From: Streptomyces sp. NBC_00448
Lineage (GTDB): Bacteria; Actinomycetota; Actinomycetes; Streptomycetales; Streptomycetaceae
Direction: 5' to 3'
Assembly (NCBI RefSeq): GCF_036014115.1
Contig: NZ_CP107913.1
Location: forward strand, 4,325,001 to 4,389,000
DNA: 64,000 bases
Positions 41,570 through 50,729 of the stretch are shown here, piece after piece (position 1 is the first letter of the stretch; each line of letters starts with the position of its first letter). The position numbers and the translations under genes were made by a program. The notes beneath the pieces were generated by a model. The model was not told where the DNA came from, searched no databases, and saw nothing but the letters and a program-made list of their open reading frames with translations.

Positions 41570-42345
41570 CCGCCCGGGCTGGTGAAGCCGGGGCTGCCGA
41601 AACCCAGCCGCGGCCGCCTCACGACCAGGCCGGAGCCGTCGACGTCGGCCTGGCCCTCACCTTCGCCCGGCGGTCCGGGTGCCGCGGTGGGGAAGGGCGC
41701 CGCCGGTGCGCCGTGGGCGAGTTGCTGCCGTAGACAGGGGAGGACGCCGCGCACCAGCAGCGCCTGCCGCCAGGCCGCGCGGGCCCGGGCCACCCGCTGG
41801 GCGGCGCGGGCCTCGGCGGCGTCCCGCCGGGCGGTGAGCATCAGGCCCACCCCGCCGACCACCAGCGCGACGCCGAACACGCCCGCGACCGCGTACCCGA
41901 TGTCGATCAGCGGCGTGCCCGCGCCGCCGACGTCGCCGGCGGCCCGCAGTCCGTATCCCAGCACCAGGAAGAGCACGGCGGCGGTGCCGCTGAGCATCGG
42001 CACCAGGACGGCGAAGGGCGCGAACAGGCCGGGCCCGCGGGCGCCGGTGCCGGCGCCGGTTCCGGACGGGGAGTCGTGACCGCCCTCCCCGTCCTCCCCG
42101 TCTTCCCCGGCCGGCACCGAGGGGAAGGCGTCGCGCAGCGCGGCGTATTGGGCGTACTCGGGGGCCGCCGTCGCGGCGATCGCGGCCATCGCGTTCAGGG
42201 CGCGGGCCCGCAGCTGCTCGACGGTGGGGCCGCCGGGCCGCCGACCGCGCACCGCCCCGAGGATCTCCTCGCCGCGCAGCGCCTGGTCCAGCACCCGTGT
42301 GAAGTCGGCCCGTTGCGGGCCCGCCCACCGCTCGTCGCCGCGCAT
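41542..42345 (-). CDS. Membrane protein with two helices, unrecognised
   Basis: 267 residues from ATG 42345 (GGGAGG 6 nt upstream). An N-terminal cytosolic helical region (RVLDQALRGEEILGAVRG...AAIAATAAPEYAQYAALRDA) is followed by a flexible Gly/Asp tract, two membrane helices (LFAPFAVLVPMLSGTAAVLF and IGYAVAGVFGVALVVGG) and a basic coiled segment. No enzyme motif. Common in streptomycetes; topology suggests a scaffold role. A double TTGCG motif lies 81 bp upstream. Confidence 0.7.
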   Translation of the reverse strand: MRGDERWAGPQRADFTRVLDQALRGEEILGAVRGRRPGGPTVEQLRARALNAMAAIAATAAPEYAQYAALRDAFPSVPAGEDGEDGEGGHDSPSGTGAGTGARGPGLFAPFAVLVPMLSGTAAVLFLVLGYGLRAAGDVGGAGTPLIDIGYAVAGVFGVALVVGGVGLMLTARRDAAEARAAQRVARARAAWRQALLVRGVLPCLRQQLAHGAPAAPFPTAAPGPPGEGEGQADVDGSGLVVRRPRLGFGSPGFTSPGGNGPAGGPA

Positions 42346-42678
42346 CGTCCGCCTCCCGTTGCCCCGCACCACGAGCCGGCCCGCCGCCCGGTCCGGCCCT
42401 GCCCCCACCAGCATAGTCAGTCGGCTTGCGTGATTGCGTAAGGGTGCAATGATGTCGTTGCGGGAGTCGCTCAAGGGCCGGCCCCACGACCGCCCCCGGA
42501 GCCGTTACCTGAGAGCCGCGCCCGAGACCCCTGCGCGAGACCGGACTTGGGGACCCGTATCCGGGCCGCGGACCCGGGAGCGGCCGGGGACCTGCCCGCC
42601 GCCCGTTCGCCCGGGAGGAGCGGCAATCGCGGGTGCGTACCCTGGTGCCTGCACATTGCCGCGGTCAGGGAGGTTCAC
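42346..42678. other. 333-bp divergent region
   Basis: Between the leftward membrane-protein gene and the rightward arsR-type gene. It holds the double TTGCG motif at 42426-42441; nothing else supportable. Confidence 0.5.
42426..42441. promoter_or_regulatory. TTGCGTGATTGCGTAA double motif
   Basis: Two TTGCGT half-sites in tandem, 9 bp apart, in an AT-rich patch 81 bp upstream of the membrane-protein start. Confidence 0.45.
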
Positions 42679-43029
42679 GTGACAAGGTCTGGCGGACAGC
42701 TGGGCGAGCCATCTGCAGAGGTGCTGCAGAGCGTGGCCGCGGCTTTCGGTCTGCTGGCCTCTCCGATGCGGCTGCACATCGTCTGGATTCTGGCGCAGGG
42801 CGACTGCGACGTCACGGGACTGGCCGAGCAGGTCGGCGCCACCCTTCCTGCGGTCAGCCAGCACCTGGCCAAGCTGAAGCTCGCCGGTCTGGTGCACGCC
42901 CGGCGCGAAGGCCGCAGACAGGTCTACCTGGTGGACGACCCGGACGTGGTGACCGTGGTGCGGCTGATGGTCGGTCAGCTCGCCGAGCGCCCCACCCCGG
43001 CGCGAGGCGTCCGTGGCCTGGGCGCCTGA
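42679..43029 (+). CDS. ArsR-family regulator
   Basis: 116 residues; GTG 42679 with GGGAGG 5 nt upstream. Winged helix: LASPMRLHIVWILAQGDCDV, TGLAEQVGATLPAVSQHLAK (recognition helix), and LVHARREGRRQVYLVDDP (wing). Only one Cys near helix 3, so not an obvious CxC arsenic sensor; His/Asp at the C-terminus could bind another metal. Its last 17 bp overlap the P-type ATPase gene, which it probably regulates. Confidence 0.9.
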   Translation: MTRSGGQLGEPSAEVLQSVAAAFGLLASPMRLHIVWILAQGDCDVTGLAEQVGATLPAVSQHLAKLKLAGLVHARREGRRQVYLVDDPDVVTVVRLMVGQLAERPTPARGVRGLGA

Positions 43030-45931
43030 CAGGCTCGCCGGCTCCGCCCGCCCCCTGGCCGCCCCGCAGCGCGACGACCTCGCGGACGCCACGGCCCTCG
43101 AAGTACTGCGCGGCCTGGAGAGCGGCCCGCGCGGGCTGACCGAGACCGAGGCCGAGGAACGCCTCGCCCGCTACGGCGAGAACACCATCCCCGGCTGGCG
43201 CCCCGCCTCCTGGCCCCGGCGCTACGCCCGCGCCCTGCGCGACCCGTTCACCGCGATCCTGCTGGGCCTCGGGCTGGTCTCCGCGCTGGTCACGGCGTGG
43301 GGCACCGCCTGCGTGATCACCGTGCTCGTCCTGGTCAGCAGCGCGCTGCGGTCCCGCACGGAGTACCAGGCCGACCGGTCGGCGGACGGGCTGCGGCACC
43401 TGGTCGCCGCCACCGCGACCGTCCAGCGCAGATCCGCCGCCAGCGCGGCCCCCCGCTTCCGCGAGATCCCCGTCGCCCTGCTGGTGCCGGGCGACGTCAT
43501 CCGGCTGGGCCCGGGCGACGTGATCCCCGCCGACGTACGGCTGCTGCGCACCCAGAACCTGACCCTGCACCAGGCCGCGCTCACCGGCGAGTCCGCCCCC
43601 GCGGCCAAGCGGCCCGACGACATGCCGCGCGCCGCCGCCGGCATGTTCGAGCGCGCGCACGCCTGCTTCCAGGGCAGCAGCGTGGCCTCGGGCAGCGGCA
43701 CCGCGCTGGTCACGGCGACCGGGGCGGCCACCGAGTTCGCCCGCGCCTACCGCGGTCCCGGGCGGCGCCGGGAGTCCGCGTTCGACCGCGCGGTCAACGG
43801 GATCTCCTGGATTCTCATCCGGTTCATGCTGCTGACCCCGCCGCTGGTGCTGCTGGCCGACGCCGCGCTGCGCGGCCGGGGGCTGGAGACGCTGCCGTTC
43901 GCGGTGGCGGTGGCGGTCGGGCTGACCCCCGAGATGCTGCCGGTGGTCGTCACCACCGTGCTCGCCCGCAAGGCCGCCGCCCTCGCCCGCGACCACGACG
44001 TCATCGTCCGCTGGCTTCCCGCACTGCACAACGTCGGCGCGATCGACGTCCTCTGCACGGACAAGACCGGCACCCTCACCTGCGACCGGCCCGTCCTCGA
44101 CAGCTCCCTGGACGCCTTCGGCCGCCCCGACCCCGAAGTCCTGCACTGGGCGGCCGTCAACAGCCTGTGGACACTCCAACTCGCCGACCTGCCCGCCCCG
44201 GACGCCCTGGACGAGGCGGTCCTGGACGCCGCCACCGCGTCAGCCGAGCCACCCGCCGGCAACCTCACCGCGTACGACGCCTACGACGGAGTAGCCGCAC
44301 TGCCCTTCGACCCGGTGCGCCGCCTCGCCACCGCGGTCGTCCGCCGCCCGGGCCGCCGCGGCCTGCACACCCTGGTCACCAAGGGCTCCGTAGAGGAGGT
44401 ACTACGGCACTGCACGCGGCTGCGCGCGGGCCCCGCGGAGCAGCCCACCGGCACCGTACGGAAGCTCCAGCCGGACCCCAACACCACGACCGCCGTCCCG
44501 GCACTCCACCACACCGGCACCGTACGGAAACTCCACACCACCGCAGAACCGGACCCCAACACCACCATCTCCCTGCCGGACCGCAAAAACACCACCACCC
44601 TCCTACCGGAACCCGACCCCACCACCGCCGAAGCGGAAGTCCGATCCGCCACCCTCCTACCGGAACCCCACCCCACCACCGCCGAACGAGACCTCGACGA
44701 CAGCGAGCGGGAACGTCTGCTCGCGCTTGCCGCGGGCCAGGCGGCGCAGGGACTACGGCTGCTCGCGGTCGCCGTCGCCGAACGCCCCGCCCGGCCGGGC
44801 GTCTTCGGTCCCGCCGACGAACAGGCGCTGACCTTCGCGGGGTTCGTCGTGCTGCGGGACGCGCCGGCCGACACCGCCGCCGACGCGCTGGCGGCGCTCG
44901 CCGACCGGGGCGTCGCGGTCAAGGTGCTGACCGGCGACCACCCGGGCACCGCCGCCCGCGTCTGCCGCGACCTCGGTCTGGAGCCCGGCACCCTGCTCAC
45001 CGGCGACCGTATCGACGGTATGGACGACGCGGACCTCGCCCGGCAGGCCGAGCGCACCACGGTCTTCGCCCGCTGCACCCCGCAGCACAAGGTCCGGGTG
45101 GTGCGGGCACTACGGGCGGCCGGGCACACCACCGGCTTCCTCGGCGACGGCGTGAACGACCTGCCGGCGCTGCACGCCGCGGACGTCGGCATCTGCCCGC
45201 GCGACGCCGTCGATGTCACCCGGGAGGCGGCCGACCTCGTCCTCGCGGCGAAGGACCTCACCGCCATCGACCACACCATCACCGCCGGCCGGCACTCCAC
45301 CGGCACCATCGCCACCTACCTGCGGATCGCGCTCTCCTCCAACCTCGGCAACGTCATCGCGATGCTCGTGGCCGGCCTGCTGCTGCCCTTCCTGCCGATG
45401 CTCCCGGCCCAGGTGCTCCTGCAGAACCTCTGCTTCGACGCCGCCCAACTCGCCCTCGCCTACGACCAGCCCGGCCCGGAAACGCTGCGCCACCCCTCCC
45501 CACTGCGCACCCACGACTTCCTCCGCTTCATCACCGCCTTCGGCCTGCTCAACGCCGCGGCCGACCTCGCCACCTTCGCGGCCCTCGCGCTGATCGTCCC
45601 CGCCTCGGCCCACATCTCCGGCCAAGCCGCCTTCCACTCCGGCTGGTTCACCGAGAACCTCATCACCCAGGCCCTGGTCATGGTCCTCCTCCGCTCCGGC
45701 ACCCGCGCACCGCTCCCCATCCGCACCGCCGCGGCCGGCCTCGCGGCGATCGGCCTGCTCCTCCCCCTCCCCCCACTCGCCCACATCCTCGGGATGACCA
45801 CCCTCCCCCTCAGCTACTACCTCCTGCTCGCCTCGATCCTCGCGGTGTACACAGTCGTCCTCTTCACCGCCAAGTCCCGCCACCTCAGGCGCTGCACACC
45901 CCCCTTCCACCCCCAACTCCACCGCGTGTAG
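43013..45931 (+). CDS. MgtA-type (P3B-like) cation-transporting P-type ATPase
   Basis: 972 residues; GTG 43013 inside the end of the arsR gene with GAGGC upstream. Actuator LTGES, phosphorylation site CTDKTGTLTCD, hinge GDGVNDLPAL, and a PEMLPVVV motif in helix 4, typical of magnesium-transporting ATPases. Ten membrane helices, with a four-helix C-terminal block. The nucleotide-binding domain carries an insertion of about 90 residues (about 478-567) made of Thr/Pro/Asn-rich repeats (PDPNTT, LLPEPDPTTAE). Likely imports Mg2+ or a related divalent ion. Confidence 0.9.
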   Translation: MAWAPDRLAGSARPLAAPQRDDLADATALEVLRGLESGPRGLTETEAEERLARYGENTIPGWRPASWPRRYARALRDPFTAILLGLGLVSALVTAWGTACVITVLVLVSSALRSRTEYQADRSADGLRHLVAATATVQRRSAASAAPRFREIPVALLVPGDVIRLGPGDVIPADVRLLRTQNLTLHQAALTGESAPAAKRPDDMPRAAAGMFERAHACFQGSSVASGSGTALVTATGAATEFARAYRGPGRRRESAFDRAVNGISWILIRFMLLTPPLVLLADAALRGRGLETLPFAVAVAVGLTPEMLPVVVTTVLARKAAALARDHDVIVRWLPALHNVGAIDVLCTDKTGTLTCDRPVLDSSLDAFGRPDPEVLHWAAVNSLWTLQLADLPAPDALDEAVLDAATASAEPPAGNLTAYDAYDGVAALPFDPVRRLATAVVRRPGRRGLHTLVTKGSVEEVLRHCTRLRAGPAEQPTGTVRKLQPDPNTTTAVPALHHTGTVRKLHTTAEPDPNTTISLPDRKNTTTLLPEPDPTTAEAEVRSATLLPEPHPTTAERDLDDSERERLLALAAGQAAQGLRLLAVAVAERPARPGVFGPADEQALTFAGFVVLRDAPADTAADALAALADRGVAVKVLTGDHPGTAARVCRDLGLEPGTLLTGDRIDGMDDADLARQAERTTVFARCTPQHKVRVVRALRAAGHTTGFLGDGVNDLPALHAADVGICPRDAVDVTREAADLVLAAKDLTAIDHTITAGRHSTGTIATYLRIALSSNLGNVIAMLVAGLLLPFLPMLPAQVLLQNLCFDAAQLALAYDQPGPETLRHPSPLRTHDFLRFITAFGLLNAAADLATFAALALIVPASAHISGQAAFHSGWFTENLITQALVMVLLRSGTRAPLPIRTAAAGLAAIGLLLPLPPLAHILGMTTLPLSYYLLLASILAVYTVVLFTAKSRHLRRCTPPFHPQLHRV
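44450..44700. repeat. Coding repeats forming the ATPase N-domain insertion
   Basis: caccgtacggaa(a/g)ctcca recurs at about 44453 and 44519, ccggaccccaacaccac at about 44472 and 44551, and ctcctaccggaaccc at about 44601 and 44655. In-frame duplication of short units explains the extra protein segment. Confidence 0.75.
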
Positions 45932-46105
45932 CCACCACCAGCCCACACCCCCGCCCGCGTACCCCCAGAAGCGCCCCACCCCGGACCGGAGAAGAGCCCG
46001 GCCCCCCCAGAAGCGCCCCTCCGTGGGCCCGCCCCGTACCTCCCGACCGGGCACTCCCCACCAGGAACGCCCCGCCCGAAGGACCATTCCCACCCCCCAT
46101 CACCA

Positions 46106-46268
46106 GAAGCGCCCCCTCGCGTGAGCCACCCCGGCCCGAAGGACCACCCCCTCCCCACCACAAGCGCCCCCTCGCGTGAGCCACCCCGGGCCGGAGGACC
46201 ACCACCTTCCCCACCCCCCACCCCACCAGAAGCGCCCCCTCGCGTGAGCCACCCCGGGCCGGAGGACG
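46106..46268. repeat. Three ~43-bp imperfect repeats
   Basis: Units agaagcgccccctcgcgtgagccacccc... start at 46106, 46161 and 46229, separated by C-rich spacers. The third runs into the hairpin repeat. The 564-bp gap from 45932 to 46495 holds no gene, only these repeats, the hairpin unit and the promoter of the GH92 gene. Confidence 0.75.
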
Positions 46269-46405
46269 GCCCGGAGGGGTGGGGGTCCGAAATGCTGCCG
46301 CATATTTGTGGGCCGCCAGGCCCGTAAATATGCGATTTCGGACCCCCACGCCGCAGGGCCGGACGACCCGCACCCCGAGACCCAGCCCCACGCACCACCC
46401 GCGCG
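46261..46405. repeat. Long hairpin repeat, copy 1 (upstream of the GH92 gene)
   Basis: About 145 bp nearly identical to 50551-50693. Core 46279-46349 folds: a 15-bp perfect stem (gtgggggtccgaaat), an 8-bp AT-rich stem (gcatattt) and a 5-bp stem (gggcc) around gcca. The AT-rich arms stand out in this genome. No ORF. Confidence 0.85.
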
Positions 46406-46437
46406 CACCGCACCCCACACCCGCCCCGCCACAAGTG

Positions 46438-46452
46438 TTGACAACGTTGCCA
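46438..46452. promoter_or_regulatory. TTGACA -35 element overlapped by a LacI-type operator
   Basis: TTGACA (46438-46443) is overlapped by TGACAACGTTGCCA (46439-46452), a palindrome centred on CG as LacI/GalR operators are; one pair mismatches. 44 bp before the GH92 start. The -10 element is weak (gagact). Confidence 0.5.
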
Positions 46453-46495
46453 CCGCCGCTGAGACTACCCGCGATGTCAACGGAGGAGCCTGGCC

Positions 46496-49400
46496 ATGCC
46501 ACTACCCGTCCGCCGTTCGCGTACCACGGTTCGACCAAGGCGACTTCGTCGGCCGGCCACCGCTGCCGCCCTCGCCGGCATACTGCTGGCGGTACTGCCC
46601 GCCGCAGGCGCCCACGCGGCAGCCGACAACGGCTCGGCTGGCGGCACCACGGCCGGCACCGCCGACAACACCGCCTTCTCCTCCTCGTTCGAGGCATCCG
46701 ACCCCGCACCGGACTGGCTGAGCACACCGGAATCCGGCCCCGGCGGCCGACCACTGGCAACCGGAGTCGTCCCGGACAACGGCGGCGCGCTGCCGGGATC
46801 GGTCATGACGTCGGTCGCCTCGGTCACCGCGAGTTCGGAAGTGCTGCCCGACCACGGCGCCGCCAAGGCCACCGACGGTGACGCGGCCACCGCCTGGCAG
46901 GCCGGCGGCCCGGCCGCCTCGCTGACCGTCACCCTCGGCGACGCGTCCCGGGTGACGCGCTACACGATGACCTCGGGGTCCGACTCCCCCGCCCAGGACC
47001 CGAAGTCCTGGCAACTGCAAGGGTCGGACGACGGGAAGAGCTGGCAGGTGGTCGACGGCGAGAGCGGCCAGGACTTCCCGCAGCGCGGCGAGACCCGGCT
47101 CTTCACGGTCACGCACCCGGGGACGTACAGCCGCTACCGGCTCGCGATATCCGCCAACCACGGTGACGGCAAGAGCCAGTTGGCCGAGCTGGCGCTCGCC
47201 GCGGGAGACGGCGGCACCGCCGGAATGACCACGTCCGTCGGCGACGGCCCGTCCACCGGCCCCACCCTCAAGAAGGACGTCGGCTTCACCGGCACCCACG
47301 CGTTGAAGTACGCCGGCTGGCAACTCGCCGGCCACGGAAGCGTCGAGGACAAGATCTACCAGGTGTCGATCCCGGTCCGGCGCAACACCCGCCTGTCGTA
47401 CGCGATCTTCCCCGAGCGCACCGGCAACGACCTCTCCTACCCGAGCACTTACATCTCGGTGGACCTGGTGTTCAGCGACGGCAGCCGGCTCAGCGGGCTC
47501 GGCGCGACCGACCAGTACGGCAAGGGACTGTCGGCCGGCGCCCAGGGCGCGGCGAAGATCCTGCACGCCGGGCAGTGGAACGCGGTCGACGCCGACCTCG
47601 GCAGCGTCGCCGCGGGCAAGACCATCACCCGTGTCCTGGTCGACTACGACAACCCCGGCGGCCCCGCCCACTTCAGCGGCTGGCTCGACGACATCACGCT
47701 GCGGGCCGCGCCGCCGGCGAACGACTGCGCGCACCCGTCGACCTGTGTGATCACCACGCGCGGCACAGACTCCTCCGGCGACTACTCGCGCGGCAACGAC
47801 TTCCCGGCAACCGCGGTCCCGCACGGCTTCAACTTCTGGACGCCCGAGACCGACGCGGGCACCACCAGCGCGATCTACACCTACCAGCAGGACAACAACG
47901 CGGCCAACGAGCCGGTGATCCAGGCGTTCGGGGTCAGCCACGAGCCCAGCATCTGGGTGCAGGACCACCAGACGTTCCAGGTCATGCCGTCGGCGTCCAG
48001 CGCCCCGACGACCGCCGACCGCACCACCCGCGGCCTGGCCTTCAGCCACGACCACGAGACCGCGCAACCCGACTACTACGGCGTGACGTTCGACAACGGC
48101 ATCCGTACCGAGATCACGCCCACCGACCACGCCGCGGTGATGCGGTTCACCTTCCCCTCCGGCGCCGACAGCCTGATCTTCGACAACGTCAACGACAGCG
48201 GCGGGCTGACCGTGGACCGGGCACACGGCACCGTCACCGGCTACTCGGACGTCTCCGGATTCTGGGGCGCGCCGCGGATGTTCGTCTACGCGACCTTCGA
48301 CCGGCCGATGACCGGCACCGGCTCCCTCACCGGCGGCGGCGGGCCCGACGTCGGCGGCTACACCTCCTTCGCACTCGGCTCCGGCCGGCAGCTCACCATG
48401 CGGATCGCGACCTCCTTCATCAGCGTCGACCAGGCCCGGCGCAACCTCGACCAGGAGGTGGGGCGGCGCGGCTTCGACGCGGTGCACGCCGCCGCACGGG
48501 CCGCCTGGGACAAGGCACTCGGCGTGATCACGGTCCGCGGCGCGAGCCAGGACCAGCTCACCTCGCTGTACTCCAGCCTGTACCGGCTCAACCTCTACCC
48601 GAACGAGCTGTACGAGAACACCGGCACCACCGCGAGGCCGGACTACCGCTACGCCAGCCCCTACGCGCCCGCGGCCGGCGCCAACACCCCCACGACGACC
48701 GGAGCCGCGATCAAGTCCGGGCAGCCGTACGCCAACGAGGGCTTCTGGGACACCTACCGCACCGCCTGGCCGCTGGACGCGCTGCTCTACCCGCAGCTCA
48801 CCGGCAAGATGATCGACGGATTCGTGCAGCAGTACCGGGACGCCGGCTGGATCGGCCAGTGGACCGCGCCCGGCTACCTCGGCTTCAGCGGCACCAACTC
48901 CGACGTGGCGATCGCCGACGCCTACCTGCGCGGTGTCACCGACTTCGACGTCCAGGGCGCCTACGAAGCGGCCGTCAAGGACGCCACCGTGCCGTCCTCG
49001 GGGCTGACCGGCCGGCCGGACGTGCAGGAGTCCACGTTCCTCGGCTACACCCCGCAGACCAGCGGGTCGAGCGCGTCGGTCTCCCTGGAGGACTACCTCG
49101 CCGACTACGGCATCTCGCAGATGTCCCAGAAGCTCTACCGGACCACCCCGGCGAGCGACCCGCACCACCGCGAATACCTCGACAACTACCGCTACTTCCG
49201 CGACCGCGCCCAGCACTACGTCGACCTGTTCGACGCCTCCACCGGCTTCTTCCAGCCGAAGAACGCCGACGGCACCTTCGAGCACAGCGCCGCCACCTAC
49301 GACCCGCTGGACTGGAACGCCACCGACTACACCGAGGGCGACGGCTGGACCTACGCCTTCGCCGCCCCCGAGGACGGCAACGGCCTCGCCGACCTGTACG

Positions 49401-50428
49401 GCGGCCGCACCGGACTCGCCGACAAGCTCGACCAGTTCTTCGCCACCCCGGAGACCGCCCAGTACGGCGGCGGCTGGGGCGGGCCGTACCACGAGATGTT
49501 CGAGTCCCGCGACGACCAGGTCGGCCAGTGGGCCTTCAACGACCAACCCTCCATGCACGTCCCCTACATGTACGACTACGTCGGCCAGCCGGCCAAGGCC
49601 GCGCAGCACGTCCGCGACGCGATGAGCCGCCTCTTCACCGGCAGCACCATCGGCCAGGGCTACCCGGGCGACGAGGACAACGGCTCCATGTCCGCCTTCT
49701 ACATCGACAACGCCCTCGGCCTCTACCCGCTCCAGTCCGGCTCCCCGACCTTCGCCCTCGGCTCCCCCCTGTACGACCAGGTGACCCTCCACCCGGTCGG
49801 CGGCCGCCCCCTCACCCTCACCGCCCACGGCAACTCCGACCGCGACATCTACGTCCAGTCCATGACGGTCGACGGCAAGCCCTACGACAAGACCTACCTC
49901 CCCCACGCCGACCTCACCCACGGCGGCCGGATCGACTTCCGGATGGGCCCCCACCCCTCCACCTGGGGCACCTCCCCCACCTCCGCACCCCCCTCCCTCA
50001 CCACCGGCCCCCACCCCGCTACCCCACCCGCCGACCTCACCGGCCCCACCCACGGCACCGCCACCCTCAACGGCGCCCCCGCTCCCGCCGCCCTCTTCGA
50101 CAACACCTCCGCCACCTCAACGACCCTCCCACCCGGCCCCACCTCCCTCACCTACCACTTCGACCAGCCCCAAACCCTCGACCAGTACACCCTCACCAGC
50201 GGCTCCACCCCCAACGGCGACCCCTCCACCTGGACCCTCAGCACCTCCGACGACGGCACCCACTGGACCGTCATCGACCGCCGCACCCACCAATCCTTCC
50301 CCTGGCGCCAACAAACCCAGGCCTTCACCCCCACCACACCCCCGGGCGCCCACACCTACTACCGCATCGACTTCACCGCCCCCACGGCAACAACCCTCGC
50401 GGAGGTCGAACTCCTAGGACGCACTTGA
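46496..50428 (+). CDS. Secreted GH92 alpha-mannosidase with N- and C-terminal F5/8-type carbohydrate-binding domains
   Basis: 1310 residues; ATG 46496 with GGAGGAG 8 nt upstream. Sec signal (about 1-42). An F5/8C (CBM32-like) domain at about 100-220 is followed by a jelly-roll region and the GH92 body: NEGFWDTYRTAWPLDALLYP, EGDGWTYAFAAPEDGNGLAD, NDQPSMHVPYMYDYVGQP, and GYPGDEDNGSMSAFYIDNAL. A second F5/8C-like domain lies at about 1200-1308. GH92 enzymes are Ca2+-dependent exo-alpha-mannosidases acting on mannans and glycoprotein N-glycans. Preceded by the hairpin repeat and a LacI-like operator. Confidence 0.92.
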   Translation: MPLPVRRSRTTVRPRRLRRPATAAALAGILLAVLPAAGAHAAADNGSAGGTTAGTADNTAFSSSFEASDPAPDWLSTPESGPGGRPLATGVVPDNGGALPGSVMTSVASVTASSEVLPDHGAAKATDGDAATAWQAGGPAASLTVTLGDASRVTRYTMTSGSDSPAQDPKSWQLQGSDDGKSWQVVDGESGQDFPQRGETRLFTVTHPGTYSRYRLAISANHGDGKSQLAELALAAGDGGTAGMTTSVGDGPSTGPTLKKDVGFTGTHALKYAGWQLAGHGSVEDKIYQVSIPVRRNTRLSYAIFPERTGNDLSYPSTYISVDLVFSDGSRLSGLGATDQYGKGLSAGAQGAAKILHAGQWNAVDADLGSVAAGKTITRVLVDYDNPGGPAHFSGWLDDITLRAAPPANDCAHPSTCVITTRGTDSSGDYSRGNDFPATAVPHGFNFWTPETDAGTTSAIYTYQQDNNAANEPVIQAFGVSHEPSIWVQDHQTFQVMPSASSAPTTADRTTRGLAFSHDHETAQPDYYGVTFDNGIRTEITPTDHAAVMRFTFPSGADSLIFDNVNDSGGLTVDRAHGTVTGYSDVSGFWGAPRMFVYATFDRPMTGTGSLTGGGGPDVGGYTSFALGSGRQLTMRIATSFISVDQARRNLDQEVGRRGFDAVHAAARAAWDKALGVITVRGASQDQLTSLYSSLYRLNLYPNELYENTGTTARPDYRYASPYAPAAGANTPTTTGAAIKSGQPYANEGFWDTYRTAWPLDALLYPQLTGKMIDGFVQQYRDAGWIGQWTAPGYLGFSGTNSDVAIADAYLRGVTDFDVQGAYEAAVKDATVPSSGLTGRPDVQESTFLGYTPQTSGSSASVSLEDYLADYGISQMSQKLYRTTPASDPHHREYLDNYRYFRDRAQHYVDLFDASTGFFQPKNADGTFEHSAATYDPLDWNATDYTEGDGWTYAFAAPEDGNGLADLYGGRTGLADKLDQFFATPETAQYGGGWGGPYHEMFESRDDQVGQWAFNDQPSMHVPYMYDYVGQPAKAAQHVRDAMSRLFTGSTIGQGYPGDEDNGSMSAFYIDNALGLYPLQSGSPTFALGSPLYDQVTLHPVGGRPLTLTAHGNSDRDIYVQSMTVDGKPYDKTYLPHADLTHGGRIDFRMGPHPSTWGTSPTSAPPSLTTGPHPATPPADLTGPTHGTATLNGAPAPAALFDNTSATSTTLPPGPTSLTYHFDQPQTLDQYTLTSGSTPNGDPSTWTLSTSDDGTHWTVIDRRTHQSFPWRQQTQAFTPTTPPGAHTYYRIDFTAPTATTLAEVELLGRT

Positions 50429-50485
50429 TCGGTGACCGATCCGTCCGCCCAGCCCCATCAGCACCGCACCGGACCATGCGGCCGC

Positions 50486-50516
50486 CTGTGGCTGGTCGCG
50501 CAGTTCCCCGCGCCCC
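50486..50516. repeat. Dispersed Streptomyces-type short repeat
   Basis: ctggtcgcgcagttccccgcgcccc, a word found in many streptomycete intergenic regions, here between the two glycosidase genes. Recognised from general familiarity, not searched. Confidence 0.55.
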
Positions 50517-50550
50517 CTAGATGCACCTCCTTCCGTGAGGCAACCGGGCG

Positions 50551-50693
50551 GGAGGACGGCCCGGAGGGGTGGGGGTCCGAAATGCTGCCGCATATTTGTG
50601 GGCCGCCAGGCCCGTAAATATGCGATTTCGGGCCCCCACGCCGCAGGGCCGGACGACCCACACCCCCGACCCAGCCCCACGCACCACCCGCGC
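50551..50693. repeat. Long hairpin repeat, copy 2 (upstream of the GH2-like gene)
   Basis: Same unit as 46261-46405. In the hairpin core (50569-50639) the only change is A to G at 50632, which converts a T-A pair to T-G and so keeps pairing in RNA. It lies 37 bp before ATG 50730. Confidence 0.85.
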
Positions 50694-50729
50694 ACCCCGC
50701 ACCGCATACCCGCACCCCGGAGCCCACGA

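Noticed and set aside
46502..50053. A very long open frame on the minus strand opposite the GH92 gene
   Set aside because: Composition is Val/Gly/Arg low complexity typical of antisense frames in high-GC coding DNA; the plus strand has a signal peptide, ribosome site and GH92 motifs.
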